Source: Propionibacteriales bacterium | GTDB lineage: Bacteria > Actinomycetota > Actinomycetes > Propionibacteriales > Nocardioidaceae | Assembly (NCBI GenBank): GCA_026392455.1 | Contig: JAPLCB010000005.1 | Span: forward strand, 1 to 55,822 | Direction: 5' to 3' | DNA length: 55,822 nucleotides | Shown: piece after piece, positions 40,707-50,900 of the stretch | How the letters are laid out: each line of letters begins with the position of its first letter | Numbering within the stretch: position 1 is the first letter of the stretch | Made by a program: the position numbers and the translations under genes | The notes under the pieces: model-generated | Told to the model about the DNA's origin: nothing | Database searches by the model: none | The model's input: only the letters and a program-made list of their open reading frames with translations

Positions 40707-41410
40707 GGGACCACCACTGCTTCGCTGATCTCGCCGTCACGGATGGTGAGCACCCGCTCGGCCTGCTCGGCCACCTCGTGGTCGTGGGTGATCAGCACGA
40801 TGGTGCGACCGGCCTCGTGCAGCTCGGCGAAGAGTCCGAGGACGTCGTCGGTGGAGACCGAGTCCAGGTTGCCGGTCGGTTCGTCGGCCAGGATCATCGC
40901 CGGCTCGGTCACCAGGGCCCGGGCCACCGCGACCCGCTGCTGCTGCCCGCCGGACAGCTCGCCGGGGCGGTGGTCGGCCCGGTCGCCGAGACCGACCCGC
41001 TCCAGCGCCTGACGGGCTCGCCGCTCCCGCTCGTGGCCGGGGACCCCGGCGTAGACCAGGGGCAGGGCCACGTTGCGCAGCGCGGTCATGTCGGCCAGCA
41101 GGTTGAACTGCTGGAAGACGAAACCGATCTCCCGGTTCCGGATCGCGGCCAGCTCGGCCTCGTCCAGGTCGCTGACGTCGCGGCCGGCCAGCTCGTAGCG
41201 CCCTTCGGTCGGGACGTCGAGGCAGCCCAGGATGTGCATCAGGGTCGACTTGCCGGAGCCCGAGGGCCCGATGATCGCGACGTACTCACCGGCGTTGATC
41301 TGGACGTCGATCCCGCGCAGGGCCTCGACCGCCACCGCGCCGGTGCTGTAGGTCTTCCGGACGCCGGTCAGGTCGAGGATCGGGCGGGCGTCCGCCCCGT
41401 GGGCCTTCAC
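40703..41410 (-). CDS. MacB/LolD-type ABC transporter ATPase
   Basis: 235 residues, GTG start overlapping the adaptor stop. Walker [11 protein letters not shown] loop [14 protein letters not shown], signature [14 protein letters not shown], Walker [14 protein letters not shown], switch ITHDHE. Energises the permease encoded next. Confidence 0.94.
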   Translation of the reverse strand: MKAHGADARPILDLTGVRKTYSTGAVAVEALRGIDVQINAGEYVAIIGPSGSGKSTLMHILGCLDVPTEGRYELAGRDVSDLDEAELAAIRNREIGFVFQQFNLLADMTALRNVALPLVYAGVPGHERERRARQALERVGLGDRADHRPGELSGGQQQRVAVARALVTEPAMILADEPTGNLDSVSTDDVLGLFAELHEAGRTIVLITHDHEVAEQAERVLTIRDGEISEAVVVP

Positions 41411-42606
41411 GGGCCGCTCCCGAAGACAGGGCCGGAACCGCCACCGGTGGGGGGCTGGAACTGGCCGCCACCGGGCGGCAGCCGGAATCCGCCGTCGCCG
41501 CCCTGGCCGATGTTCCCCGACCCGCGCGGTCGGGTGAAGCTCATCAGCTCGACGACCGCCCCCTCGGTCAGACCGGTGCGCACCTCGGTCTGCGCCCCGT
41601 AGGACTCTCCGATGGTGATCGGGGTGTTGGTCTTCCGGTCGCCGTCGACGACCACCACGTAGGTCTCACCGTTCGCCGAGCGGACCGCCTGGGTCGGCAC
41701 CGTAAGCACGTCGTTGGCCTGCTTGACCGTGATCGCCACCGTCGCGCTCGACCCCGGGTAGAGGCCGGTCACCCGGTTCGAGGCCTGTCCGGTGACCTCG
41801 ATGGTGACCGGGAACTGGGCGGCTCCGCTGTCGGACGCCGAGGCGATCGAGCCGACCTCGGTCACGACGCCGTACCCGACCTCGCCACCTCCGGTCGGGG
41901 TGATCTCGGCCTGGAGGCCCTTCTTCAGCGCGCTGACGTCGGCGGCCGAGACGAACGCGGCGACCAGCAGCCTCCTCGGGGTGATCAGTGAGACCGCTGC
42001 CGTCGAGCCCGACCCGGTCGAGGCCGGCTGGTTCGAGCTGTTCCCCGCCCGGTCTCCGACGTCGACGCCGACCGCACTGACCTGGCCGGAGAACGGCGCG
42101 GTCAGGGTGGCCTCGTCGACCGCCTCCTGCGCCTGGGCCAGCTGGGACTCCGCCGAGGCCAGCGAGGCCCGGTCCGCGCTCAGCTGGGCCGAGGTGCCGC
42201 CGGCGTCCTCGGCGAGCTGGGTCTGCGCAGCGGTGACCTGGGCCTGGGCGGCGTCACGCTGGGCGATCAGAGCGGTGTCGTCGATCTTGGCCAGCGTGTC
42301 CCCCTTCTTGACGGTGTCGCCCACGTCGACGAGGACGGCGGTCACCGTGCCGGAGGAGGAGAACGCTAGGTCGGCATCCTTGACCGGGGTGATGGTGCCG
42401 CTCGCGGAGACGGTGGACTTGTAGGTGCCGCGGCTGACGGTCTGGGTGATCGACTGGGACTGCGGGGCCGGGTCGGGCCGGACCCAGGAGAACCAGACGA
42501 CTCCCGCGGTGCCGAGGGCGAGCAGGACGAGACCGACCAGCCACCACCGGCGGCGTACGCCGCCCAGAGGGGCCCGGAGCCGGGAGAAACGTGAGGGAGA
42601 GGGCAT
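41407..42606 (-). CDS. HlyD/MacA-like efflux adaptor (first adaptor)
   Basis: 399 residues. TM anchor about 18-40 ([24 protein letters not shown]), lipoyl halves [29 protein letters not shown] and [22 protein letters not shown], helical hairpin between, beta-barrel domains, and a C-terminal Gly/Pro-rich tail. First gene of the efflux operon adaptor-ATPase-permease-lipoprotein-adaptor. CAGGGT lies seven bases before the ATG: leaderless-type start. Confidence 0.88.
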   Translation of the reverse strand: MPSPSRFSRLRAPLGGVRRRWWLVGLVLLALGTAGVVWFSWVRPDPAPQSQSITQTVSRGTYKSTVSASGTITPVKDADLAFSSSGTVTAVLVDVGDTVKKGDTLAKIDDTALIAQRDAAQAQVTAAQTQLAEDAGGTSAQLSADRASLASAESQLAQAQEAVDEATLTAPFSGQVSAVGVDVGDRAGNSSNQPASTGSGSTAAVSLITPRRLLVAAFVSAADVSALKKGLQAEITPTGGGEVGYGVVTEVGSIASASDSGAAQFPVTIEVTGQASNRVTGLYPGSSATVAITVKQANDVLTVPTQAVRSANGETYVVVVDGDRKTNTPITIGESYGAQTEVRTGLTEGAVVELMSFTRPRGSGNIGQGGDGGFRLPPGGGQFQPPTGGGSGPVFGSGP

Positions 42607-42725
42607 GCGCCCGACCCTGGCGGGCCCGGCTGTGCGAGCCGTTCGCAGACCTTGTGAGGAACCTGTGACGCGTGGGGCAGCTCGCGTGACTGGCGCTGCT
42701 GGTCCCAGCGGTCCATCCTGGGTGC

Positions 42726-43610
42726 ATGCGCGCTATCTGGAAGGGTGCCGTCTCGTTCGGCCTGGTCAGTGTCCCGGTCAAGCTGTACTCGGCCACCGAG
42801 AACAAGGACATCTCGTTCCGTCAGGTGCACGCCAAGGACGGCGGCCGGATCAAGTACCAGCGGATCTGCTCGCTCGACGGCGAGGAGGTCGCGTACGCCG
42901 ACATCGCCAAGGGCTACGAGACCGAGGACGGCGAGATGGTCATCCTCGACGACGCCGACCTGGCGAACCTGCCCGCGTCGAGCAGTCGCGAGATCAGCGT
43001 GGAGAAGTTCGTCCCCAGCGACCAGATCGACCCGATGCTCTTCGAGAAGTCGTACTACCTGGAGCCCGAGAAGACCGGGGCCAAGCCGTACGCGCTCCTA
43101 CGCCAGGCGCTCCTGGACGCCGACCGGATGGCGCTGGTGACCGTCTCGCTGCGCAGTCGGATGTCGCTGGCGGTGCTCCGGGTCCGCGACGACGTGATCG
43201 TGCTCCAGACGATGATGTGGCCCGACGAGATCCGTACCCCCGACTTCGGGGCGGTCGACCTCGAGGACGCCAAACCTGCCGAGGCCAAGATGGCCACGAT
43301 GCTGGTCGAGACCCTGGCCGGCGACTTCGATCCGTCCGAGTTCGAGGATGACTACCGCGAGGCCGTCGAGGCATTGGTCCAGACCAAGATCGACGGCGGC
43401 GAGGTCGCGTCGGCCCCGGCTGCCCGTCAGAGCACCGGCGAGGTGGTCGACCTGCTGGCCGCCCTGCAGCGCAGCGTCGACGCAGCCAAGGCCGCCCGGG
43501 GAGAGACGGCGCCGGAGCCTGCCGCGGCGACCAAGAAGCCGGCCAGGAAGACGGCGGCGAAGACGGGCACCGCCAAGGCCGCGAAGAAGTCTGCGAAGAA
43601 GGCATCCTGA
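42726..43610 (+). CDS. ku: Ku protein (NHEJ end binding)
   Basis: 294 residues. MRAIWKGAVSFGLVSVPVKLYSATENKDISFRQVHAKDGGRIKYQRIC is the standard bacterial Ku opening; ring-forming core to about 250, then an Ala/Lys-rich tail (about 255-294) that binds DNA and LigD in other species. Homodimer threading on DNA ends. Its partners (POL and ligase genes) are 6 kb away on the other strand. CATCCT lies six bases before the ATG. Confidence 0.96.
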   Translation: MRAIWKGAVSFGLVSVPVKLYSATENKDISFRQVHAKDGGRIKYQRICSLDGEEVAYADIAKGYETEDGEMVILDDADLANLPASSSREISVEKFVPSDQIDPMLFEKSYYLEPEKTGAKPYALLRQALLDADRMALVTVSLRSRMSLAVLRVRDDVIVLQTMMWPDEIRTPDFGAVDLEDAKPAEAKMATMLVETLAGDFDPSEFEDDYREAVEALVQTKIDGGEVASAPAARQSTGEVVDLLAALQRSVDAAKAARGETAPEPAAATKKPARKTAAKTGTAKAAKKSAKKAS

Positions 43611-43679
43611 CCGAATCAGCACAAAAATTGCATTTTCGACCGATTTAGCGACATATATCACCGCAACCCGGGTCTTATT

Positions 43680-43709
43680 TTGCAACACCAGTGCCAAACC
43701 TCCTACGAT
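43680..43709 (+). promoter_or_regulatory. promoter of the surface-protein/sortase unit
   Basis: -35 TTGCAA (43680-43685), 18 bases, -10 TACGAT (43704-43709), giving a leader of about 80 bases before the TTG start. The surrounding gap 43611-43797 is clearly less GC-rich than its neighbours and holds no gene. Confidence 0.5.
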
Positions 43710-43797
43710 CAGTCCAGAATGTTGGGTGCTCGACGACGAGCGCCTGCATCCATATTCGGTGTCGCGGAAGAGCGGTGCCCTGCCGGGAGGAATCACC

Positions 43798-45027
43798 TTG
43801 AACCGTCGAATGCTGCGATCTGGCGCAGTCATGGGAGCAGTCACTGTCTCCATGCTCGCTATCGCCCCTGTCTTCGCCGCGGCCCCTGTGTCGCAGGCGT
43901 CCTCGAACGCCCTCACCCTGTCCATCGCGGGCAGCCCGACCAGCTCGGGCACCGTCAACGCCACGAACGACGGCACTGACGAGTCCAAGACGGGCGAGAC
44001 CAACCCGATCGTCGGCGTCCTCGGCGGCCAGAGCCTGCTCAACGTCGGCGTGCTGGCCCAGGAGGCCCAGGCCAAGGTCGCCAGCAACGGCGACGGCGTC
44101 TCCGCAGCCTGTGGCGGTATCGCTGGCGAGGGCGCGGGCTTCGCGGCCAACGTCGGCGACTCCAACTGCCTGACCCCGGGTGACCCGGTCGGTCTGTCGA
44201 TCGCGAACCTGGACCTCACCGGCGCCACCGCCATCGACCCGACCTCCGCCATCGGCGGCCTGTCGGCCCTCAACCCGTTCCTGGCCCAGCTGCTCGGCCC
44301 GGTCACCAACGCCATCAGCGGCGCGCTCGCCCCGCTCGGCAACACCGGCCTCGGTGGAACCCTCGGCGCGGTCTACGCGCACTGCACCGCTGCTCCCGGC
44401 ACCGCCGAGGGCGCAGCGAACATCGTCGACTCCAAGCTCACCCTGAGCGTGGCCGGGACTGACATCGACCTGGTGAACCTGCCGGCCAACCCGCCGCCGA
44501 ACACCCACGTCCTCACCGACCTCGACGCCGTGCTGAACGCGGTCCTCGACGGTGTTCAGACCGACCTGAACACCACCCTGGACGGTCTGGCCCAGCCGCT
44601 GGCCGGCATCGTCGACACGGTGCAGACCCAGCTGGTCGACACCCTGGTCGCCCAGGTTGCCGACGCGTTGTCGCCGCTGGAGGACAACATCCTGGACATC
44701 ACCCTGAACAAGCAGACCAAGACCTCGGACACCATCGAGATCACCGCCCTGGACCTGCAGCTGCTCCCGGCCGCTGCTCAGTTCACCGGCAGCTCGCTGG
44801 TCGCGGCCCAGATCGGTACGGTCACCTGTGGCCCGAACGGCAAGAAGACGGTCTCCGAGCCGACGCCGACCGATGACCCGACCCCGTCGGTGCCGACGGT
44901 CGTCGACTCCGGTGTCTCCGGTCAGGGCAGCGACACCGCGCGCAACGTCCTGGTTGCCACCGGTGCGCTGATGGCGCTGGCCGGCACGGCGGGCCTCATC
45001 GGTTACCGCCGCATGCTGGTGAAGTGA
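43798..45027 (+). CDS. secreted surface protein with C-terminal sorting-type signal
   Basis: 409 residues, TTG start with GGGAGGA six bases before it. Signal peptide about 1-33 (GAVMGAVTVSMLAIAPVFAAAPVSQA). The mature part is rich in Ala, Gly, Asp and Thr, low in Lys/Arg, with four Cys (likely two disulfides), consistent with a beta-rich surface domain. The C terminus has a Pro/Thr/Asp stretch, VPTVVDSG (365-372), a short linker, a hydrophobic helix (about 384-402) and a YRRMLVK tail: the tripartite shape of a sortase substrate but without LPXTG. The class F sortase gene begins 14 bases downstream. I recognise no domain; choice-of-anchor-type actinobacterial proteins look similar in composition. 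Confidence 0.7.
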   Translation: MNRRMLRSGAVMGAVTVSMLAIAPVFAAAPVSQASSNALTLSIAGSPTSSGTVNATNDGTDESKTGETNPIVGVLGGQSLLNVGVLAQEAQAKVASNGDGVSAACGGIAGEGAGFAANVGDSNCLTPGDPVGLSIANLDLTGATAIDPTSAIGGLSALNPFLAQLLGPVTNAISGALAPLGNTGLGGTLGAVYAHCTAAPGTAEGAANIVDSKLTLSVAGTDIDLVNLPANPPPNTHVLTDLDAVLNAVLDGVQTDLNTTLDGLAQPLAGIVDTVQTQLVDTLVAQVADALSPLEDNILDITLNKQTKTSDTIEITALDLQLLPAAAQFTGSSLVAAQIGTVTCGPNGKKTVSEPTPTDDPTPSVPTVVDSGVSGQGSDTARNVLVATGALMALAGTAGLIGYRRMLVK

Positions 45028-45041
45028 CGCTGTACCACTAG

Positions 45042-45653
45042 ATGAACCCAAGCAAAGCCGGCGATCGCGTCGGAGGCGTGAGCAAGAGACTCTTCGTGCT
45101 CATCCTCGCGATGGTGATCGCCGGCTTTGCCATTCCCTCCCCCGGGGCCGGTTCGGCCGGTCCGGGGTACGGCGACAACTCGCAGTACCACCCGCTCGGC
45201 AAGGTCGCGAACCCCGAGCTGCTGATCATCCCGTCGATCAAGCTGAACGCACCGATCGTGCCGATCGACCTGCGCACCGACGGCGTCCTCAGCCCGCCCT
45301 CGGACTTCACCGAGGTCGGCTACTGGACCGGGAGCGCGAAGCCCGGGGCGACCCGGGGTCAGACCGTTCTGACCGGCCACACCGTGCACACCGGTGGTGG
45401 CGTGATGAACCGCCTCGGCGACCTCCGGCCCGGCGGCCTGGTCCAGGTCAGGACCAAGCGCGGGACCGTCGACTACGCCGTCACCAAGGTCTTCGTCTAC
45501 ACGAAGGCGCAGCTGGCCAAGCACAAGCTCGAGGTCCTCGGTCAGGACCGGGAGGACTACCGGCTGGTCCTGGTCACCTGCATCGACTGGAACGGCCGCG
45601 AGTACGAGAGCAACGTGATCGTGTACGCCGACGAGCTCGGCGTCCACAACTAG
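45042..45653 (+). CDS. class F sortase
   Basis: 203 residues, ATG 45042; GTG 45078 (VSKRLFVLIL) is an alternative start. N-terminal TM anchor (about 15-33). Sortase domain about 55-200 with the three catalytic residues: His113 in TGHTVHTGGGVMN, Cys180 in LVTCIDW and Arg186. Class F sortases are single-domain actinobacterial enzymes of unknown substrate preference. The probable substrate is the protein encoded just upstream. The stop codon abuts the stop of the convergent SDR gene with no base between. Confidence 0.9.
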   Translation: MNPSKAGDRVGGVSKRLFVLILAMVIAGFAIPSPGAGSAGPGYGDNSQYHPLGKVANPELLIIPSIKLNAPIVPIDLRTDGVLSPPSDFTEVGYWTGSAKPGATRGQTVLTGHTVHTGGGVMNRLGDLRPGGLVQVRTKRGTVDYAVTKVFVYTKAQLAKHKLEVLGQDREDYRLVLVTCIDWNGREYESNVIVYADELGVHN

Positions 45654-46547
45654 TCAGTCTTCCCCGGCCCGGATCCCCCGCGCTGCCGGCGAGTCCGGGA
45701 ACCGGCTCGCTCCAGCCGCGGCGAGCGCGTCCATCAGCCGCGGGCTGAGGAGGTTCAGCACCTCGGCCGCGATCCCGACCGACGTACTGATCGTCAGCGG
45801 CCGGTCCTCCAGTGCCCGGACGATCAGCTGTGCTGCCTGCTCGGGAGTCTTGGCCGGCGACCGCTCGTAGGCGTCGGTGGCCGCGATCATGTCGGTCCGG
45901 ACCAGGGAGAGCCGCAGGTTGGTGAAGGTGACGTTGTCGGCGAAGGTCTCGCGTCCCGCGATCCGGCTGAAGGTGTCCAGCGCCGTCTTCGAGGCGATGT
46001 AGGCCGCGAACCTGGGGGCCTTGATCTGGACGCCCCAGGTGACCACGTTCACCACGTGCCCGAACTTCCTCGCCCGCATCACCGGGAGCAGCCCCAGCGT
46101 GAGCTGCACCGGCCCGAAGTAGTTGACCGCCATGGTCCGCTCGAAGTCGTGCATCCGGTCGTAGGACAGCTCCAGGGAACGTCGGATCGAGCGGCCGGCG
46201 TTGTTGACCAGGTAGTCGACGCTGCCGTGGTCCGCCAGCACCGCCGCGACCAACCCGTCGATGGCGGCCGGGTCGGTCAGGTCGCAGACGTAGGTCGCCG
46301 CTGATCCCCCGGTCTCCTCGATCTCGGCAGCGACCCGGGCAAGGTCGTCGGCACGACGGGCCACCAGCAGGACGCGGGCGCCGCGCGCCGCGACGGCCCT
46401 CGCGGTCGCCTCACCGATCCCGGAGGAGGCCCCGGTGACCAGCACGGTCCGCCCGACCAACGGGCTCGGCAGGTCCCGAACCCGCCCGACCACGTGCCGA
46501 CGCAGGAACGCGACCGGAGTGATCACCAGCGGCGAGAAAGCGGCCAC
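45654..46547 (-). CDS. short-chain dehydrogenase/reductase
   Basis: 297 residues, GTG start. NAD(P)-binding TGASSGIGEATARAVA (about 39-54), NNAGRSIRRS, and catalytic YIASK. The Ser normally 13 residues before the Tyr is Thr here (VVTWGVQ), which can still act as a hydroxyl donor. The long C-terminal region with SPRLMDALAAAG resembles SDRs of the acyl-reductase-like group in actinobacteria. Starts five bases after the amidase stop, same operon. Substrate unknown. Confidence 0.85.
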   Translation of the reverse strand: MAAFSPLVITPVAFLRRHVVGRVRDLPSPLVGRTVLVTGASSGIGEATARAVAARGARVLLVARRADDLARVAAEIEETGGSAATYVCDLTDPAAIDGLVAAVLADHGSVDYLVNNAGRSIRRSLELSYDRMHDFERTMAVNYFGPVQLTLGLLPVMRARKFGHVVNVVTWGVQIKAPRFAAYIASKTALDTFSRIAGRETFADNVTFTNLRLSLVRTDMIAATDAYERSPAKTPEQAAQLIVRALEDRPLTISTSVGIAAEVLNLLSPRLMDALAAAGASRFPDSPAARGIRAGED

Positions 46548-46552
46548 GCGGG

Positions 46553-47956
46553 TCAGTCCCGGTCAGGGTCGGTCAGCAGCGGCCAGCCCCGGGCCCGCTC
46601 GAGCTGGGCAGAGAGGGCGAGCAGCGTGCACTCGTCACCGATCCGGCCGACCAGCTGGACCGCCACCGGCAGACCGTCCGGAGCCAGGCCGGTCGGGACC
46701 GAGGCGGCCGGGTTGCCGGTGACGTTCCACAACGCGGTCCAGGCGACGACCGGGCGGGACCGGAGCGCCATCGTCACCGTGCCGCCGCGGTTCAGGGCCC
46801 CCACCCGCCGCGGACGCGGCCCGATCGTCGGGGTGAGCAGCACGTCGACCCCGTCGAAGACCCGGTTGGCCCGCACGGAGACCTTCTCCCCCGCGGTCAA
46901 CGCCTTCTCCAGGATCTGCGGGGTGACCCAGGAACCGAGCCGGTAGGTCTGCCGGGTGCGCGGTTCCAGGGCGCCGAAGTTCTCCATCGCGTCGGCCTCG
47001 GCACGGACCCCGGCCAGGAACTGCGCGACGAACGGCCCGGTCGGGTCCGGGTAGCCCGGGTCGACCTGACGGACGTCGTGACCCAGCTCCGCGAGCAACC
47101 GGGCGGTCTCCTCGACCGCACCGGCATGCTCCGGCGCCGGGCGCACTCCCGGCGCGACGGGCACGTTGGACCAACCGATCCGCAGGCGTCCGGGGTCGGA
47201 ACCAGCTGCGGCGATGAAGCTGCGCTCGGGTTCGGGGGCGGTGAAGCGGTCCGAGGCGAGGTTCCCCCGGATCACGTCGTAGGCGATCGCCGAGTCCATC
47301 ACGGTACGGGTCAGCGGGCCGGTCGTGCCCAGCCCCCACCACAGGTGCTCCATCGGGTCGCTGGTGACCCGGCCACGGGTCGGCTTCAGTCCGAAGAGCC
47401 CGCAGTACGCCGCAGGAATCCGGATCGAACCACCACCGTCGCCACCGATCGCGACCGGAACCATCCCGGAAGCCACCGCCGCTGCCGTGCCGCCGCTGGA
47501 GCCGCCCGGGGTGTGGCTGCGGTCCCAGGGGTTGCGGGTGATCCCGCCGTCCACGGACTCGGTGAACGGCCACTGCCCGAACTCCGGCATCCGGGTCTTC
47601 CCGACGATCAGCGCACCGGCTGCCCGGAGCCGGCGTACGACCTCGCCGTCAGCGGCCACCGGCGTGGTGTTGCCACGTCCGCCGAAGGTGGTCACGCACC
47701 CGGCGACGTCGAGCTCTTCCTTGATCGCCACCGGGACACCGTGCAGCGGTCCCAGGACGCCGCCGGCGGCACAGAGCTCGTCGAGGGCGCTGGCCGCAGC
47801 GCGGGCCTGCTCGGCCAGGACCACCGAGAACGCGTTCAGACCAGGGTTGCGGCTCTCGATCCTGGCCAGGGCGTCCTCCACGACCGCTGTCGCGGTGACC
47901 TGACCCGAACGGGTGAGCTGGACCAGGTCGCTAGCCGGAAGGTCTGCGGTGTTCAT
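46553..47956 (-). CDS. amidase-signature family amidase
   Basis: 467 residues. Ser-cisSer-Lys hydrolase: Lys in PVAIKEELDVAG (about 80), amidase signature GGSSGGTAAAVASGMVPVAIGGDGGGSIRIPAAYCG with the cis-Ser and nucleophilic Ser. Hydrolyses an amide to acid and ammonia. GatA is excluded by lack of gatB/gatC neighbours and a divergent C terminus. TAGGTT lies seven bases before the ATG, no SD. Followed by the SDR. Confidence 0.9.
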   Translation of the reverse strand: MNTADLPASDLVQLTRSGQVTATAVVEDALARIESRNPGLNAFSVVLAEQARAAASALDELCAAGGVLGPLHGVPVAIKEELDVAGCVTTFGGRGNTTPVAADGEVVRRLRAAGALIVGKTRMPEFGQWPFTESVDGGITRNPWDRSHTPGGSSGGTAAAVASGMVPVAIGGDGGGSIRIPAAYCGLFGLKPTRGRVTSDPMEHLWWGLGTTGPLTRTVMDSAIAYDVIRGNLASDRFTAPEPERSFIAAAGSDPGRLRIGWSNVPVAPGVRPAPEHAGAVEETARLLAELGHDVRQVDPGYPDPTGPFVAQFLAGVRAEADAMENFGALEPRTRQTYRLGSWVTPQILEKALTAGEKVSVRANRVFDGVDVLLTPTIGPRPRRVGALNRGGTVTMALRSRPVVAWTALWNVTGNPAASVPTGLAPDGLPVAVQLVGRIGDECTLLALSAQLERARGWPLLTDPDRD

Positions 47957-47986
47957 GACGAGAAACCTAGCCTGTCCCGGTCGTTC

Positions 47987-50900
47987 TCAGGGCGCCGCCA
48001 GCAAGGACCGGAGCACCCGCAGCGCGACCGACATCCGGGCCAGGTCGGCGTCGTCGTCACTGCAGATCTCGGTGAACACCTCAGCGGCCCGGTCCAGCGC
48101 GACCCCCTCGGCCTGCTCCCAGACCTGAAGGCTCTCCTGCACCCCCATCCCGGGCTCGGCCGCGGCCAGGACCTGGCTGGTGAGCTGGGCGTGCACCGAG
48201 TGCAGGTCGTCGCGCAGGGAGGCCCGCGCCATCGTCTGCCAGCGGTCGTTGCGCGGCAGCGCCAGGATCCGGGCCACCAGGCCCGGCAGCCCGAGCACCT
48301 CGCCCAGGGCGAAGTGCAGCCGGGCCACCTCGACCGGGTCGACCTGCGCCCGGGTGGCGTTCTGGACCACCCCCAGCACCATGTACGCCGGCGGGCAGAC
48401 CGCCACCGCGATGGCCAGGTCAGCCGCGGCCCCCGCCCTCACCAACCGGTCGCGCCGCTGCTCGAACGCAGCCAGCTCGGCGCCCGTCATCAGGTCGGGC
48501 AGCGCCGCGGTGACCTTCTCGACGGTGACCTCGAACTCCGCGATCACCGACTCGCTGTCCAGCGGCAGCCTCCGGTTGTTGACCAGCCAACGGCTGGCGC
48601 GCTCGACCAGGGTGCGCACCTCCAGCCGCATCCGGGTCTGCAGCGCTGCGTCGAGGTGGTAATCGTGGACGGCGATCCGCTCCTCGACGGTCCGTGCTCC
48701 GAAGAACTCCCGGGACAGGAAGTTCGCCAGCGTCAGGTCGCGGACCTCGGCCCCGGTCTCGCCAGCGAGCCGGTGCCGGTAGGTGATGCCCGCACTGTTG
48801 ACCAGCTGGTTCACCAGCCGGGTCACCACGATCTCGTTGCGCAGCGGGTGCTCCTCCATCCCGGCCCGGTAGTCCTGACGCATCCCCAGGGGGAAGTAGC
48901 CGTAGAGGTCGCCGCGCAGGAACGGGTCCTCCGAGAGACCACTGGTCAGCAGGTCGTCGGCCAGCACGATCTTGGTGTACGCGAGCAGCACCGAGAGCTC
49001 GGGGCAGGTCAGGCCTTCGGAGCGTTCGATCCGACGGGCGACCTCCCGTCGACTGGGAAGGGCCTCCAGCTCACGGTTGAGCAGCCCGCGCCGCTCCAGC
49101 TCGCGCATCCAGTCCTCGTGCACGTGCAGCAGCGCGGGCTCCAGGGACACCGCGCTGGCCAGGGCCAGGTTCTGGTCGACGTTGTCCGCCAGGACCAGGT
49201 CGGCGACCTGCTCGGTCATCGACGCCAGCAGGTCGTTGCGCTCGGCACCGGTCATCTGCCCCTGCCGGACCTCCCGGTCGAGCAGGATCTTGATGTTGAC
49301 CTCGTGGTCGGAGGTGTCCACGCCGGCGGAGTTGTCGATGAAGTCGGTGTTGATCCGACCCCCCTGACCGCCGGCACCCTGGCCGGCGTACTCGATCCGG
49401 CCGCGCTGGGTGAACCCGAGGTTGCCGCCCTCGCCGACGCAGCGCACCCGCAGGTCGCCACCGTTGACCCGGATCGCGTCGTTCGACTTGTCCGCGACAT
49501 CGGCGTCGGACTCAGCGGCAGCCTTCACGTAGGTACCGATCCCGCCGTTCCAGAGCAGGTCGACCGGCGCCAGCAGGATCGCCCGGATCAGCTCGGCCGG
49601 GGTCAGGCTCGCAGCCTCGGTGCCGAGGGCCTGCTGGACCTGCGGACTCAGCGGGATCGACTTCGCGGACCGGGGGAACACCCCACCGCCGGCACTGATC
49701 AGGGAGCTGTCGTAGTCCTTCCACGACGACCGCGGCAGCGCGAACAGCCGCGTGCGCTCGGCGTACGAGACCGCGGCGTCCGGGGACGGGTCGAGGAAGA
49801 TGTCGCGGTGGTCGAAGGCGGCGACCAGCCGGATGTGCTCCGAGCAGAGCATCCCGTTGCCAAAGACGTCGCCCGACATGTCCCCGATCCCGACGCAGGT
49901 GATGTCCTCGTTCTGGCAGTCGGTGCCCATCTCGCGGAAGTGCCGCTGCACCGAGACCCAGGCACCACGTGCGGTGATCCCCATCGCCTTGTGGTCGTAG
50001 CCGACCGACCCGCCGGAGGCGAAGGCGTCGCCGAGCCAGAACCCGTACGACGCCGCGACGTCGTTGGCGATGTCGCTGAAGGTGGCCGTGCCCTTGTCCG
50101 CGGCCACCACCAGGTAGGTGTCGTCCGCGTCGTGACGAACCACGTCCCGTGCCGGTACGACGACCCTTCCCTGGTCGGACTCCACCAGGTTGTCGGTGAG
50201 GTCGAGCAGCCCCGCGATGAAGATCCGGTAGCAGGCGATCCCCTCGGCCAGCCAGGCGTCGCGGTCGCTGGGGTCGGGCAGGTTCTTCGGGTAGAAACCG
50301 CCCTTCGCACCGACCGGAACGATCACGGTGTTCTTCACCATCTGCGCCTTGACCAGCCCCAGCACCTCGGAGCGGAAGTCGTCGCGGCGGTCCGACCAGC
50401 GCAGTCCGCCACGGGCCACCGCGCCGAACCGCAGGTGCACGCCCTCGACCCGCGGCGAGTAGACGAAGATCTCGAACTTCGGGCGCGGCTCGGGGAGCTC
50501 GGGCATCTGCTGCGGGTCGAACTTCAGTGCCAGGTAGTGGTGCGGTTCGCCGTCAGCACCGGACTGGTAGTAGTTCGTTCGCAGGGTGGCCCGGATCGCG
50601 GTCAGGTATCCACGCAGGATCCGGTCGTCGTCCAGGCTGTGCACGTCGTCGAGCGCCGTGGTGACCTTCTCGACGATCGTCCGGCACACCCGGTCGCGGT
50701 CCCCGGAGGCGTGCGGGTCGAAGCGCGCCTCGAAGAGCGCCACCAGGTAGCGGGCGATGTCCACGTTCCCGCGCAGGGCGTCCTCGATCGACTCCTGGGC
50801 GAACGGTGTCCCGGCCTGGCGCTGGTACCGCGCGTAGGCCCGCAGCACCATCGCCTGACGCCAGCTCAGGCCGGCTCCCAGGACCAGGCTGTTGAAGCCG

